Assembly (NCBI GenBank): GCA_937968015.1
Contig: CALBSO010000015.1
Coordinates: 90,087-154,086 of the forward strand
DNA: 64,000 nt
Direction: 5' to 3'
Origin: an uncultured Thermomicrobia bacterium
GTDB taxonomy: Bacteria > Chloroflexota > Chloroflexia > Thermomicrobiales > JALYUS01
The notes beneath the pieces were generated by a model that was not told where the DNA came from, searched no databases, and worked only from the letters and a program-made list of their open reading frames with translations. Each line of letters begins with the position of its first letter. Position 1 is the stretch's first letter. This document shows, one piece after another, positions 39,424 to 48,019 of the stretch. Position numbers and translations under genes: made by a program.

Positions 39424-41346
39424 GTCCCCGCTCTCCGCCGGTTCGCGGATGACGGAGAGGACGGCGGCGGCTTGTTCGTAGCGGCCGAAGGAGGGCATCA
39501 TGTAGATACCCTGCACGAGGTCTTTCCCCGCCAGGATCAACTCCTGCGCGAGGGCGATACCGACGTGGCGGCCGTCATTCCCGGCGTCCGCCATGCGCTG
39601 CCGGATACGGTCGGTCAGGACGATACCGGGCACCTCGTTGTGCAAAAATTCCGCGTGCCGCGTGTTCTGCAAGGGCAGCACGCCGAGCAGGACGGGAATC
39701 TCGACGGTACCGTAGATGTCGAGGAAACGCCGCCAGCGATCTAATTCGAAGATTGGCTGCACCATCACGAAGTGCGCGCCCGCTTCGATCTTGCGCCGCA
39801 GGCGGTTTGCTTCCTCGCGGAGATCGCTGCGCGTTGGGTCCGTGCCACAGGCGATGGTGAAGCCGGCGGGTGCGCCAATCGGGTTGCCACCGATGTCTGA
39901 GCCATCATTCATGCGCTGGAGAATGCCGATCAGGCCGACGGAATCCACATCGTAGACCGCCGTGGAGTTCGGGTAATTCCCCAACGACGGCGGGTCGCCG
40001 GTGAGGGCGAGGACGTTGCGCAGGCCGAGCGCGTGCGCGCCGAGCAGGTCTGCCTGGAGGGCCATCAGCGAGCGGTCGCGCGTCGTCAGGTGGATGATTG
40101 TTTCGATGCCGACCTGCTGCTGGATCAGCGCGCAGGTCGCAATCGGGCTCATCGAGAGGCGGGCGCGGGCACTATCCGTGACGTCCACGGCATCTACCCC
40201 GGCCGCTTTGAGCAGTTTCGCCCCGGCGAGCACCTTTGCCGGGTTCAGGCCGCGCGGCGGGGCAATCTCGACGGTCACGACAAACTCCCCGCGCGCCAGT
40301 TTGCGACCGAACTCACTGCCGTACTCCGGCTCATCAAGCCCGGCATCCGGCTCCGCCGCCGGGAGCATTGTGAGTGCGGCGCCGCCGTTCGGATGTTTCG
40401 CGACCTGCGGATCGAGGGCGAGGAGCGCGTCGAGCGCCTGGCGCATTGCGGCGATGTGCGCCGGTTCAGTGCCGCAGCAGCCGCCGATGATGCGGACGCC
40501 CGCCTCCGCCTGCTGCCGCGCGTGCGCCGCGAGATAGGAGGGCGAGGAAGCGTAGACGATGCGACCGTTCAGGCTCGCGGGCCAGCCCGCGTTCGGCATC
40601 GCGCTGATCGGCAGATGCGTCGCCTGCCGGAGCGTCAGCGCAACCCGCGTGACATTCTGCGGCCCGACAGAGCAATTCGCGCCGATCATGTCCACGCCGA
40701 GACGCGTCAACTCGCGCGCCACATCGCGCGGCGCGTGGCCGACGGGCGTGCGGTCGTCGTCGGCGTAGGTCATCGAGGCGATGATCGGCAGATCGGAGAC
40801 CTCGCGCGCCGCCGCGATTGCCTCGCGAATCTCGGCGAGTGATGAGAAGGTTTCCAGGAGCAACACATCCACGCCACCCTCGACGAGTACCTCGATCTGC
40901 TCGCGGAAGGCGGCCCGGATCTCCTTGACGGTACTCGTACCGATGGGGGCGAGCAGTCGCCCGGTCGGGCCGACGCTCCCGGCGATCCAGACGGCCTGCC
41001 CGCTGATTTCACGCGCATCCCGCGCGAGTTTCGTGGCGCGCTTATTCAGGTCACGCACCTCATCACCCCAGCCGTGCAGTTCCAATTGGAAGCGGTTCCC
41101 CGCGAAGGTGTTTGTCTTGATCGCTTCCGCACCTGCCGCAATGTACGCACGATGGAGTGAGGAGACGAGATCCGGGCGGGATTTGTTGAGCGCGACGAAG
41201 CAGCCATCCATCGGCTCGTCCCCGCGCATGTGGAGCAAGGTACCCATCGCGCCATCGAAGAGGAGCGGCCCGCGCGCCGTGTCCTGCACCCGCGCGAGGA
41301 AGGGATGGACTGTCCGTTTTGCCATATCGTTCGTGCTGCCCATCAT
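39421..41346 (-). CDS. Bifunctional homocysteine S-methyltransferase / methylenetetrahydrofolate reductase
   Basis: 641 residues. Residues 1-325: homocysteine methyltransferase domain with LLFDGAMGTLLHMRG and the zinc Cys in GANCSVGP and IIGGCCGTEP. Residues about 345-630: MTHFR domain (TIM barrel, FAD) with FVVTVEIAPPRGLNP, HLTTRDRSLMALQADLLGAH and NVLALTGDPPS. This YitJ-like fusion makes methyl-THF and transfers methyl to homocysteine in methionine synthesis. No S-box or T-box leader was seen. Start at 41346, or the next ATG at 41343. Confidence 0.92.
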   Translation of the reverse strand: MMGSTNDMAKRTVHPFLARVQDTARGPLLFDGAMGTLLHMRGDEPMDGCFVALNKSRPDLVSSLHRAYIAAGAEAIKTNTFAGNRFQLELHGWGDEVRDLNKRATKLARDAREISGQAVWIAGSVGPTGRLLAPIGTSTVKEIRAAFREQIEVLVEGGVDVLLLETFSSLAEIREAIAAAREVSDLPIIASMTYADDDRTPVGHAPRDVARELTRLGVDMIGANCSVGPQNVTRVALTLRQATHLPISAMPNAGWPASLNGRIVYASSPSYLAAHARQQAEAGVRIIGGCCGTEPAHIAAMRQALDALLALDPQVAKHPNGGAALTMLPAAEPDAGLDEPEYGSEFGRKLARGEFVVTVEIAPPRGLNPAKVLAGAKLLKAAGVDAVDVTDSARARLSMSPIATCALIQQQVGIETIIHLTTRDRSLMALQADLLGAHALGLRNVLALTGDPPSLGNYPNSTAVYDVDSVGLIGILQRMNDGSDIGGNPIGAPAGFTIACGTDPTRSDLREEANRLRRKIEAGAHFVMVQPIFELDRWRRFLDIYGTVEIPVLLGVLPLQNTRHAEFLHNEVPGIVLTDRIRQRMADAGNDGRHVGIALAQELILAGKDLVQGIYMMPSFGRYEQAAAVLSVIREPAESGD

Positions 41347-41363
41347 TCGTCGCCCCCATGTGT

Positions 41364-41391
41364 GAGCGCTGAGCGCAGAGTGCGTCAGTCC
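41364..41391. repeat. Short heptamer array GAGCGCT/GAGCGCA/GAGTGCG
   Basis: Three adjoining 7-base units (41364-41384) followed by TCAGTCC, the unit of the GGACTGA family on the other strand. It lies just upstream of the methyltransferase/MTHFR start. No clear inverted partner. Confidence 0.4.
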
Positions 41392-41550
41392 TCGACCAGA
41401 TCATCCTACCGATTTTGCGTACGTTCGTCCACTGACCGACTGACAGATGGGCAGAACTCGGGTTCCCCCGTGATGGCAGGTTTTCTCGCGGGCGTCCGCG
41501 TTGTAGTACAATTCTCGCCAGCGCATGCAATGAGGAAGGGAGTGCGGGAG

Positions 41551-42831
41551 ATGGATGCACCGAAGCGCGAGAGGAAGACGGCGAAGAAGATCGCCCTCAT
41601 CGCGCCGCTCGCGCACCGGCCATTTCGCGCGCTCTTCGCGGGCAAGGTTATCTCCAACCTCGGCGACTGGCTGGATATCCTTGCCCTGCTGACACTCATC
41701 CTCTATCGCTGGAACCTCGGCCCGCTGGCATGGGGCGCGTATCTCACGGCGCTCACGCTCCCCTACGCCGTCGTCGGGCCGGTGGCGGGCGTCTGGGTGG
41801 ATCGTCTGCCCCGGCGCACGGTAATGATTGTTTGCGACCTCGCGCGGGCAGTGATCGTGCTCGGGCTGGTCTGGGCGCCGAACCTCGCCGCCGTACTCGT
41901 CCTCGTCACGCTCAAGAGCACCTTCAGCACCTTCTTCAACCCAGCGGAGCAAGCGACGATCCGCTCGACCGTCCCGCATGGCGACTTGATCGCGGCGAAC
42001 TCGCTCAATAAACTCTCCGACAATGGCGCGCGATTGCTCGGCCCCGGTCTCGGCGGACTGATCCTCGCCGTCGCCGGGTTGCGCGGCGCATTCGTCGCGG
42101 ACTCCATCAGTTTCCTCCTCTCCGCGCTGATTCTCACGCGGCTGCCACGCATCGTTCCCGCCCCGGCCACGCCAAATGAACAACGGAAATTCTGGCCGGA
42201 GTTCCGCGCCGGTGTCATCCATATCAGGCGACGGCGGGCGCTCGTGATGGCAGTCGGGAGCATGGTCGCGGGGGCCTTCCTGATCCGCGCGACGGACACC
42301 ATCGGTGTTGTTGTGCTCAAGGACCTCGGCGTCACCGCCGGGCAACTCGGCCTCTCCTTCACCTGCCTCGGCGTCGGCTACGTCATGGGCGCGATCGTCG
42401 TCGGGCAATGGGGACATAAAGTCTCGCCCTTGCTCGTGATGGGTCTCGCCGGGTTAGAACTCGGCAGCCTGATGGCGATGATGGGGATGGCGGTCGTGCA
42501 GCACATGAGCGGGGTGGGGGTTGATTACTTCGCCGCGTTCGTCTCGCGCACCCTGCTCGGCGTCGGCTTCGCGGCAGTTGGCGTGACGTACGGCGCAATC
42601 GTCCAGCGCGAGACGCCGCCTGACTTGATGGGCCGCGTCTCCGCGACGACAGAGATGCTGACGACAGTCGTGCCGCTCGTCGCGCCCTTTGTCGTCAGTC
42701 TCCTGGCGGCCTGGCTCGGCGTCGGCTGGGCGTTCGCGATTGCCGGGGGCGGTCTGATGGTCGTCGGTGCAGTCGTCGTCCTCGGTCGTGGCGTCCCGGT
42801 TGGGGTCACCGAAGGAACGAGTAACGAGTAA
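41551..42831 (+). CDS. MFS transporter (MFS_3/EntS-like)
   Basis: 426 residues, about 12 helices. The N-terminus RPFRALFAGKVISNLGDWLD followed by YRWNLGPLAWGAYLTALTLP and AGVWVDRLPRRTVMIVCDLA is typical of the MFS_3 branch (EntS-like exporters). AEQATIRSTVPHGDLIAANS is another mark. Start at ATG 41551 (AGGAAGG 11 bases upstream) or ATG 41530. Its last codons and TAA (TSNE then stop) come from the GAGTAAC heptamer array. Confidence 0.85.
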   Translation: MDAPKRERKTAKKIALIAPLAHRPFRALFAGKVISNLGDWLDILALLTLILYRWNLGPLAWGAYLTALTLPYAVVGPVAGVWVDRLPRRTVMIVCDLARAVIVLGLVWAPNLAAVLVLVTLKSTFSTFFNPAEQATIRSTVPHGDLIAANSLNKLSDNGARLLGPGLGGLILAVAGLRGAFVADSISFLLSALILTRLPRIVPAPATPNEQRKFWPEFRAGVIHIRRRRALVMAVGSMVAGAFLIRATDTIGVVVLKDLGVTAGQLGLSFTCLGVGYVMGAIVVGQWGHKVSPLLVMGLAGLELGSLMAMMGMAVVQHMSGVGVDYFAAFVSRTLLGVGFAAVGVTYGAIVQRETPPDLMGRVSATTEMLTTVVPLVAPFVVSLLAAWLGVGWAFAIAGGGLMVVGAVVVLGRGVPVGVTEGTSNE

Positions 42832-42887
42832 CGAGTAACGAGTAGCGAGTAACGAGCAGGGGCAATCCCCTCGTTACTCGCCACTTC
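42815..42887. repeat. GAGTAAC heptamer hairpin between convergent genes
   Basis: Five consecutive units (GAGTAAC three times, GAGTAGC, GAGTAAC; 42819-42853), then AGGGG-CAAT-CCCCT and a right arm TCGTTACTCGC (42871-42881) that pairs 11 bases with 42845-42855. It supplies the MFS stop codon. Same family as 15805-15868. Confidence 0.82.
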
Positions 42888-42910
42888 TTCTGGCTGCTCA
42901 CGCAGCGCGC

Positions 42911-43729
42911 TCAGGCACGCGAGTGCGGTGGGGGCGACCCCGTCAATACCCATTCGGCAATCTCACGACATGGCGCGACCCAGGTGCCGGGATGCTCGCG
43001 CAGCGCACGCAGCAGCGGTTCGACCGCGCGGACACGCGCGCCACGCCCGGAACCATAGTCGCCACGGGGGCGCAGGGCGAGGGTGAACAGCCCGCCGACG
43101 CCGTACGTCGCGTCGAACTCGTCCACGAACGATGCCGAAACGACGCGGGGGACGCGGTGCTTTTCGTAGTAAGGCTGATCGGTCCACGGTTCATGCACGG
43201 GCAACTCCACGAGCCGGTGATCGTCACCGTTCTCGATCGTGTAGGGCCGGTCGTCGTCGGAATAACTGCTGTCGTAGCGGTAGCCCCGCGCGGCGAGAAT
43301 CGCCCGTGTCGCCGTCACCATCCGCCGCCCCGGCGCCCGGAACCCGGCCGGCTTCTGTCCGAAGACAGACTGAAATACCGCCTCGCCGCGCGCCAGGACC
43401 GCGTGCTGCTCCTCAGCCGTGAGGGCGCTGAAGTCCTCATGGAGGTAGCCGTAGCCCGCGACCTCATGCCCCGCCGCCACGATCGCCTCCACGACCTGGG
43501 GATAGCGCTCCACATCCCACGCGCCAATAAAGAAGGTCGCGCGGATGTCGTACCGTGCGAAGAGCGCGAGCAGATTGTACGCGCCTATCTGCGCGCCATA
43601 CCGACCGTGCGAGTAGCGCCCCCAGAGCGGCAAGTCCATATCGTGATGTTCGACACTCTCACCGTCAAAATCCACGGTGATCGCGGCGGCGGCCTGGATT
43701 CCGGCGGGCCAACCCGATGAGACGCTCAT
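42911..43729 (-). CDS. Polysaccharide deacetylase-family protein
   Basis: 272 residues, NodB fold. Metal site TVDFDGES (Asp) and the AGYGYLHEDF segment, where the usual H-x3-H begins GYGYLHE; IRATFFIGAWDVERYPQV and PAGFRAPGRRM are further family blocks. This branch (HpPgdA/PuuE-like) acts on peptidoglycan or on small amides such as allantoin. The ATG at 43729 overlaps the stop of a paralogous gene (ATGA) and has CGGAGG 7 bases upstream. Possibly a hetero-oligomer with that paralog. Confidence 0.85.
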   Translation of the reverse strand: MSVSSGWPAGIQAAAAITVDFDGESVEHHDMDLPLWGRYSHGRYGAQIGAYNLLALFARYDIRATFFIGAWDVERYPQVVEAIVAAGHEVAGYGYLHEDFSALTAEEQHAVLARGEAVFQSVFGQKPAGFRAPGRRMVTATRAILAARGYRYDSSYSDDDRPYTIENGDDHRLVELPVHEPWTDQPYYEKHRVPRVVSASFVDEFDATYGVGGLFTLALRPRGDYGSGRGARVRAVEPLLRALREHPGTWVAPCREIAEWVLTGSPPPHSRA

Positions 43730-44565
43730 ACACGGCCTCCGATCGGGACGGTGGTGTCCATGAAGCCGTGCGCCGGGTCGAGACACCAGCGCGCGAGATC
43801 GGCCATCCGGCTGAAGTGGACATCGGGATAGCCCTTGATGTGCGCGATCAAACGATCGAGGACGCGGGCACGGGCCGGTAGCCCGGAGCCTCGCCCCGCG
43901 CGCGAGTGGCAGGTGAGAATGAAGTAGCCGGCGGAATGGTAAAGCGCGTCGAACTCGCTCTTCCAGAGATCGAGGATTTCGTCGGTCGTCATCATGCCGA
44001 TGCCATACATGTAGGCGTCGTCGAGCGTTGAGGTAATGTTCGGAATCTCGACCATCTCGTGCGACGGCTGACCGCCGACGACCGCCGGATAGGGGCCGTC
44101 ATAATCCTTATCGCTCGAATCGTAGAGGTAACCCAGTTCACGCAAAATCGCGAGCGTCTGGGCACTCTTCTGCCCGCCGGGGCTACGCCAACCGAGGGGC
44201 GGCGCCCCGGTCAGTTCGGTCAGGATCGTGTGAGTCTTGCGCAGCAACCGGTCTTCCTCGTCCAGCGAGACATCCCAACTCTCGTGCAGATAGCCATGCG
44301 CCGCGACCTCATGCCCCTCGGCGATCATCTGCCGTACGATGTTGGGATTCTGCTCGGCGTCGTACCCGGTAGAGAAAAACGTCGCGGGGATGCCGTGTCG
44401 CGCGAAGATCTCCAGGAAGCGTGGTATTCCCCGACGGGGCGAATAACCGCCGAGCGAATTGACGCCCGCCGGGTCCACCCCTTTGCCAACCTCGTTGCCG
44501 GTCGCGTCCGTATCCACGGTGATCAGGGCGACGCAGCGCGCGCCGCCGGGCCAGTGCGTATCCAT
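43726..44565 (-). CDS. Polysaccharide deacetylase-family protein (paralog)
   Basis: 279 residues, NodB fold: ALITVDTDATGNEV, IPATFFSTGYDAEQNPNIV, EVAAHGYLHESWD, GWRSPGGQKSAQTLAIL, YFILTCHSRAGRGSG. It keeps AAHGYLHE where the downstream copy has AGYGYLHE, so the His set differs between the two. First of the pair and 24 bases after the M20 peptidase gene; the three form one transcript. Substrate may be an amide released or used by the M20 enzyme. Confidence 0.85.
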   Translation of the reverse strand: MDTHWPGGARCVALITVDTDATGNEVGKGVDPAGVNSLGGYSPRRGIPRFLEIFARHGIPATFFSTGYDAEQNPNIVRQMIAEGHEVAAHGYLHESWDVSLDEEDRLLRKTHTILTELTGAPPLGWRSPGGQKSAQTLAILRELGYLYDSSDKDYDGPYPAVVGGQPSHEMVEIPNITSTLDDAYMYGIGMMTTDEILDLWKSEFDALYHSAGYFILTCHSRAGRGSGLPARARVLDRLIAHIKGYPDVHFSRMADLARWCLDPAHGFMDTTVPIGGRV

Positions 44566-44589
44566 CTCGACCTCCCGTTGTGTCGGTTG

Positions 44590-45765
44590 TTATGCACGAG
44601 ATTCATTGGACGCGAGCAGACCGGGCAGCCCGGCGATGATGCCCGCGAGCATCGCCGCCCGCAGCGGCACCGATTCCAGGAGGATGTTCTCTCGGCGGCT
44701 CGCGCCGTCGCCGCCCTCGGGGCCAAGCCCATCGAGCGTCGGCACACCGAGCGCCGCGGTGAAGTTGCCGTCCGACCCGGCACGGGTGTACATCCCATCG
44801 AATGTCAGGCCCAGTGGGCGCCCGCACTCCTGCGCCAGACGTAACAGGCGCTCAGTTCCCTCTGATGTTTCAAAGGCGGGCCGGGTGATGCCCCCGGACA
44901 TCACGGTGCTGGTTCCCGGCACGCTCGTCCGCTCCGCGATCTTCCGGACGCTTGCGATCAATGCATCGGCCTCTTCAGCGCCCGGCGCGCGCAGGTCAAT
45001 GCTGAGATAGGCATGGTCCGGGACCACCTGGCGCGCGTTGCCCGCCTCGATGATCCCAACATTGACGAGCACGCCGCGTTCCACGTCTGTCAACGCCTCA
45101 AGGGCGAGAATCGTGTGGGCAGCCTCGACGATGGCGCTTGCCCCAAGATGCCGATTCGTCGCATGTGTCGCCGCTCCGCGAATCTCGAAGGAGACGGCCC
45201 CGACCATCCCGCGCCGGGTGACCAGCCCGCCGTTATCGCGCGCCGGTTCCATCACGAGCGCCCAGTCGGCCTTGCGCGCCTCCTGCTCGATCCACGGCCG
45301 TCCGCGCGGGCTGCCCAGTTCTTCGTCTCCGGTCATGAAGACGGTCGTCTCCGCCAGTCCGTCCCAGCCCGTCGCCCGCAGCGCCCGCAGCGCGGAGAGC
45401 AGGACGAGCCAGCCGCCTTTCATATCCCGCGTGCCGGGGCCGTAGACACGCCCATTTTCGACGCGGAACGGGTTTGTCGCCAGCGAGCCGGGCGGCCAGA
45501 CGGTGTCGAGATGGATCAGGGCGAGCAACCGCCCGGCGCCCTTCCCCGACCGCCGCGCGACGAGATGATCGCCGCACTCCGTCTCCGCGATCCGCTCGAT
45601 CGTGAATCCCAGCGCGTTGAACGCCTCACTGACGGCGTGGCCGACGCGATCCACGCCCGCCTTATCGCGCGAGCCGCTCTCGATCGTCACGTAGCGCCCA
45701 AGTTCAGTGACGATCATCGCCGCGTGATCTTTCAGATTCGCGTAATATCCCTGCACGTCCGTCAT
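44590..45765 (-). CDS. M20-family metallopeptidase (carboxypeptidase G2-like)
   Basis: 391 residues. Zinc ligands in LIHLDTVWP and GTRDMKGG, the catalytic Glu pair in MTGDEELGS, and a dimerisation domain with GAATHATNRHLGASAIVEAA. Closest in style to glutamate carboxypeptidases (CPG2), which cleave C-terminal Glu from folates or peptides. Followed by the two deacetylase genes and preceded by the flavoprotein gene on the same strand. Confidence 0.88.
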   Translation of the reverse strand: MTDVQGYYANLKDHAAMIVTELGRYVTIESGSRDKAGVDRVGHAVSEAFNALGFTIERIAETECGDHLVARRSGKGAGRLLALIHLDTVWPPGSLATNPFRVENGRVYGPGTRDMKGGWLVLLSALRALRATGWDGLAETTVFMTGDEELGSPRGRPWIEQEARKADWALVMEPARDNGGLVTRRGMVGAVSFEIRGAATHATNRHLGASAIVEAAHTILALEALTDVERGVLVNVGIIEAGNARQVVPDHAYLSIDLRAPGAEEADALIASVRKIAERTSVPGTSTVMSGGITRPAFETSEGTERLLRLAQECGRPLGLTFDGMYTRAGSDGNFTAALGVPTLDGLGPEGGDGASRRENILLESVPLRAAMLAGIIAGLPGLLASNESRA

Positions 45766-45796
45766 CGTACCTCCTTATCCCCGCGTCAAAAGCCCG

Positions 45797-47017
45797 TCAC
45801 ACCTCGGACGGGACGGCGATACCAAGCGATTCCCACGACTGTCGCCCGACCCGGCCACCATACTTCTGCTTCGAATGGAACGCGCCGCCGAGATCGGCCT
45901 CGGCAACCATCCGCAGCACCTGAGATTCGCGGAAGTGGAGCGAGAAAGTGCGCACATCCCGGAACGCGCGCTCGATCGGGAGGGAGCGGAAGGCGGCGCG
46001 GGCCCCGCATACATCAAATGCCCTGGTCGTGACCATCAATGCCATCTGCTTGGACGTGTGGAGGGCGCGCATCGAAGCGAGTTCCGCCTCGTCGTAGCGG
46101 CCTTCCTCCCATAACCAGGCGGCGTACCAGAGCGAAGTTCGCGTCGCTTGCAGCGCGGCATCCATCTCACCGACGGTATAGGCAATCGTGTCATCGTTCA
46201 TCAGGAATGGGCGCTGCTTCAGGTAGTCCAGGACGAAATCGAAGACGCCCTGTGCCGTGCCGAGATGGTTGGCGCAGTAGGCGAGGGTGAATGTCCGGGG
46301 GTCGTGTTGGACCCAGTCGCCCGGCTGGCCGAGGACATTCTCCCACGGCACAAAGACGTCATCGAGGATCAGGCTCCAACTGATCGTTGCCCGCATCCCC
46401 ATCGTGTCCCAGTTGTCCTCCAACGAGACGCCGGGGCTTTCCTTCGGCACGACGAGGGTGGTGTAGCCCTCGGCCATGCTCTGCGTGCCGGGCGCCATCA
46501 CGTAGACGACGTAATAGTCGGCGGCAGGAGCCAGCGAGCCGAAATGCTTGACCGAGGTCAGCCGGAAGCCCCCCTCCGTCACGACCAGTTCGGCACGGCG
46601 GGTGCTGGAGTTCATCAGCCGCGGGTCCGCCTCGCTCCCGCACGACGCGATCAGGGCGCCGCGCGCAACGACATCGCCCAAAATCCGCCGTTTCTGCTCA
46701 TCGTTACCGAGATAGGCGACGATGCCCGAGGCATGGGACTGGATCTGTAAGAGTTGCGCGGTCGAGGCATCGCCCGCCGCGATTGCCGCCAGAATCGTGT
46801 AGTACGCGATGTAGCGCGTACCATTCCACATGCCATGTCCACCCAGTTCTTTCGGCACCGTCAAGGTGAGAAACCCCTCGTCGCGCAGGCGCGCGAAATC
46901 TTCCTCCGGGAACGCGGCCGCCTCGTCATATGCGCGAGCGCGTGGGGCGAACTCCGCCGCCAGCGCTTCCGCCCGCGCGACGAGCCGCCGATCATCGGCT
47001 GACAACGAAAAATCCAC
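45797..47017 (-). CDS. Acyl-CoA dehydrogenase-family flavoprotein
   Basis: 406 residues from the GTG at 47017, which has GGGGAGG 6 bases upstream; the in-frame ATG at 47074 is weaker. N-terminal helical domain (FSLSADDRRLVARAEALAAE), FAD-binding middle (IASCGSEADPRLMNSSTRRA, FRLTSVKHFGSLAPAADYYV) and C-terminal helices (DVCGARAAFRSLPIERAFRD). It lacks the typical catalytic Glu context I would look for in beta-oxidation enzymes and resembles SfnB/DszC-like monooxygenase relatives. A desulfurisation or N-oxidation role is possible. Confidence 0.8.
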   Translation of the reverse strand: MDFSLSADDRRLVARAEALAAEFAPRARAYDEAAAFPEEDFARLRDEGFLTLTVPKELGGHGMWNGTRYIAYYTILAAIAAGDASTAQLLQIQSHASGIVAYLGNDEQKRRILGDVVARGALIASCGSEADPRLMNSSTRRAELVVTEGGFRLTSVKHFGSLAPAADYYVVYVMAPGTQSMAEGYTTLVVPKESPGVSLEDNWDTMGMRATISWSLILDDVFVPWENVLGQPGDWVQHDPRTFTLAYCANHLGTAQGVFDFVLDYLKQRPFLMNDDTIAYTVGEMDAALQATRTSLWYAAWLWEEGRYDEAELASMRALHTSKQMALMVTTRAFDVCGARAAFRSLPIERAFRDVRTFSLHFRESQVLRMVAEADLGGAFHSKQKYGGRVGRQSWESLGIAVPSEV

Positions 47018-47198
47018 CAGATACCTCCCCGCAATTCTTCCACTGTGTGCCTCAGTTGCATCATAGTCCGCCACCGCGCGGCGTCAATGCAAGCAGGGAG
47101 GGGAGGAGCGTCATGCATACACCCTGCCCGCTTCCCGCTCTTTGTGCTACGCTGCATCGCATGGCACGCCGATGGAGTGACAAAGGAGGGCGGCACCG

Positions 47199-47999
47199 AT
47201 GCTCACTGGGATAGACCATCTCGTTATTCTCGTTCCCGATCTGGCGACCGGCATCCGTGACTACGAGGGGCTTGGCTTCACCGTCATCCCCGGCGGGGAG
47301 CATCCCGGCGGCACGCACAATGCCCTAATCGCCTTCGCGGACGGCGCGTATATCGAACTGATCGCCTTTCAGGACAGCGGCACGCCATCGCAACACCGCT
47401 GGCGTCGTTTCCTCGATGGCGGGGGTGGGCTAATTGACTTCGCCATCGGCAGTACCAACCTCGCGGCGGATGTCGCACGACTCACCGGCGAGGGTCTCGC
47501 GTACGAACCGATGGACGGCGCGCGCGCCCGACCGGACGGCGTGCAACTCCAGTGGCGCAGCGCGAGCGTCTCGCCCGCCGGTCAATTCCCCTTCATCATC
47601 GAGGACGTGACCGCGCGCGGCCTGCGCGTGCCGAGCGGCGAGGCCACGCGGCACGCGAACGGCGTCACCGGCGTCCTCAGCCTCACCATCGCCGTCGGTG
47701 ATCTCGCGGCCGCGAAGGAGCGGTTCACCGCGCTCCTCGATGCCATCCCGCTCGTCGAACGCGATAACGCGGATATCCACAGCCACAGTGCGACGTATGT
47801 CGTCGGCCAGTACAGTATCGAACTCGCGCAGCCGATGGACACGCAAAGCCCCCTCGCGGCTGCCCTCGCCGCCCGTGGCGACGGTCCCTACAGCGTCTGC
47901 CTGAGCGCCGATCCCGGCCCAACAGCAGCACACTGGCTCGACGAATCAGCGGCGCACGGCGCGCGCCTGCAGATCGTCGCGCCGCGAGCGCAGAAGTAG
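47199..47999 (+). CDS. VOC-superfamily (glyoxalase-like) protein
   Basis: 266 residues with two tandem VOC modules: residues 1-120 (MLTGIDHLVILVPDLATGI, NALIAFADGAYIELIAFQD) and about 150-262 (GVLSLTIAVGDLAAAKERFT, YSIELAQPMD). His 7 and the Glu of IELIAF are likely metal ligands in the first module. Matches Glyoxalase_3-like proteins. Followed 20 bases later by an S9 peptidase, probably co-transcribed. Confidence 0.82.
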   Translation: MLTGIDHLVILVPDLATGIRDYEGLGFTVIPGGEHPGGTHNALIAFADGAYIELIAFQDSGTPSQHRWRRFLDGGGGLIDFAIGSTNLAADVARLTGEGLAYEPMDGARARPDGVQLQWRSASVSPAGQFPFIIEDVTARGLRVPSGEATRHANGVTGVLSLTIAVGDLAAAKERFTALLDAIPLVERDNADIHSHSATYVVGQYSIELAQPMDTQSPLAAALAARGDGPYSVCLSADPGPTAAHWLDESAAHGARLQIVAPRAQK

Positions 48000-48019
48000 T
48001 CACAAACTGAAGGAGCGCC

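Noticed and set aside
41347..41550. SAM riboswitch or T-box before the methyltransferase/MTHFR gene
   Set aside because: None of the conserved core sequences was found; only a short heptamer array lies there.
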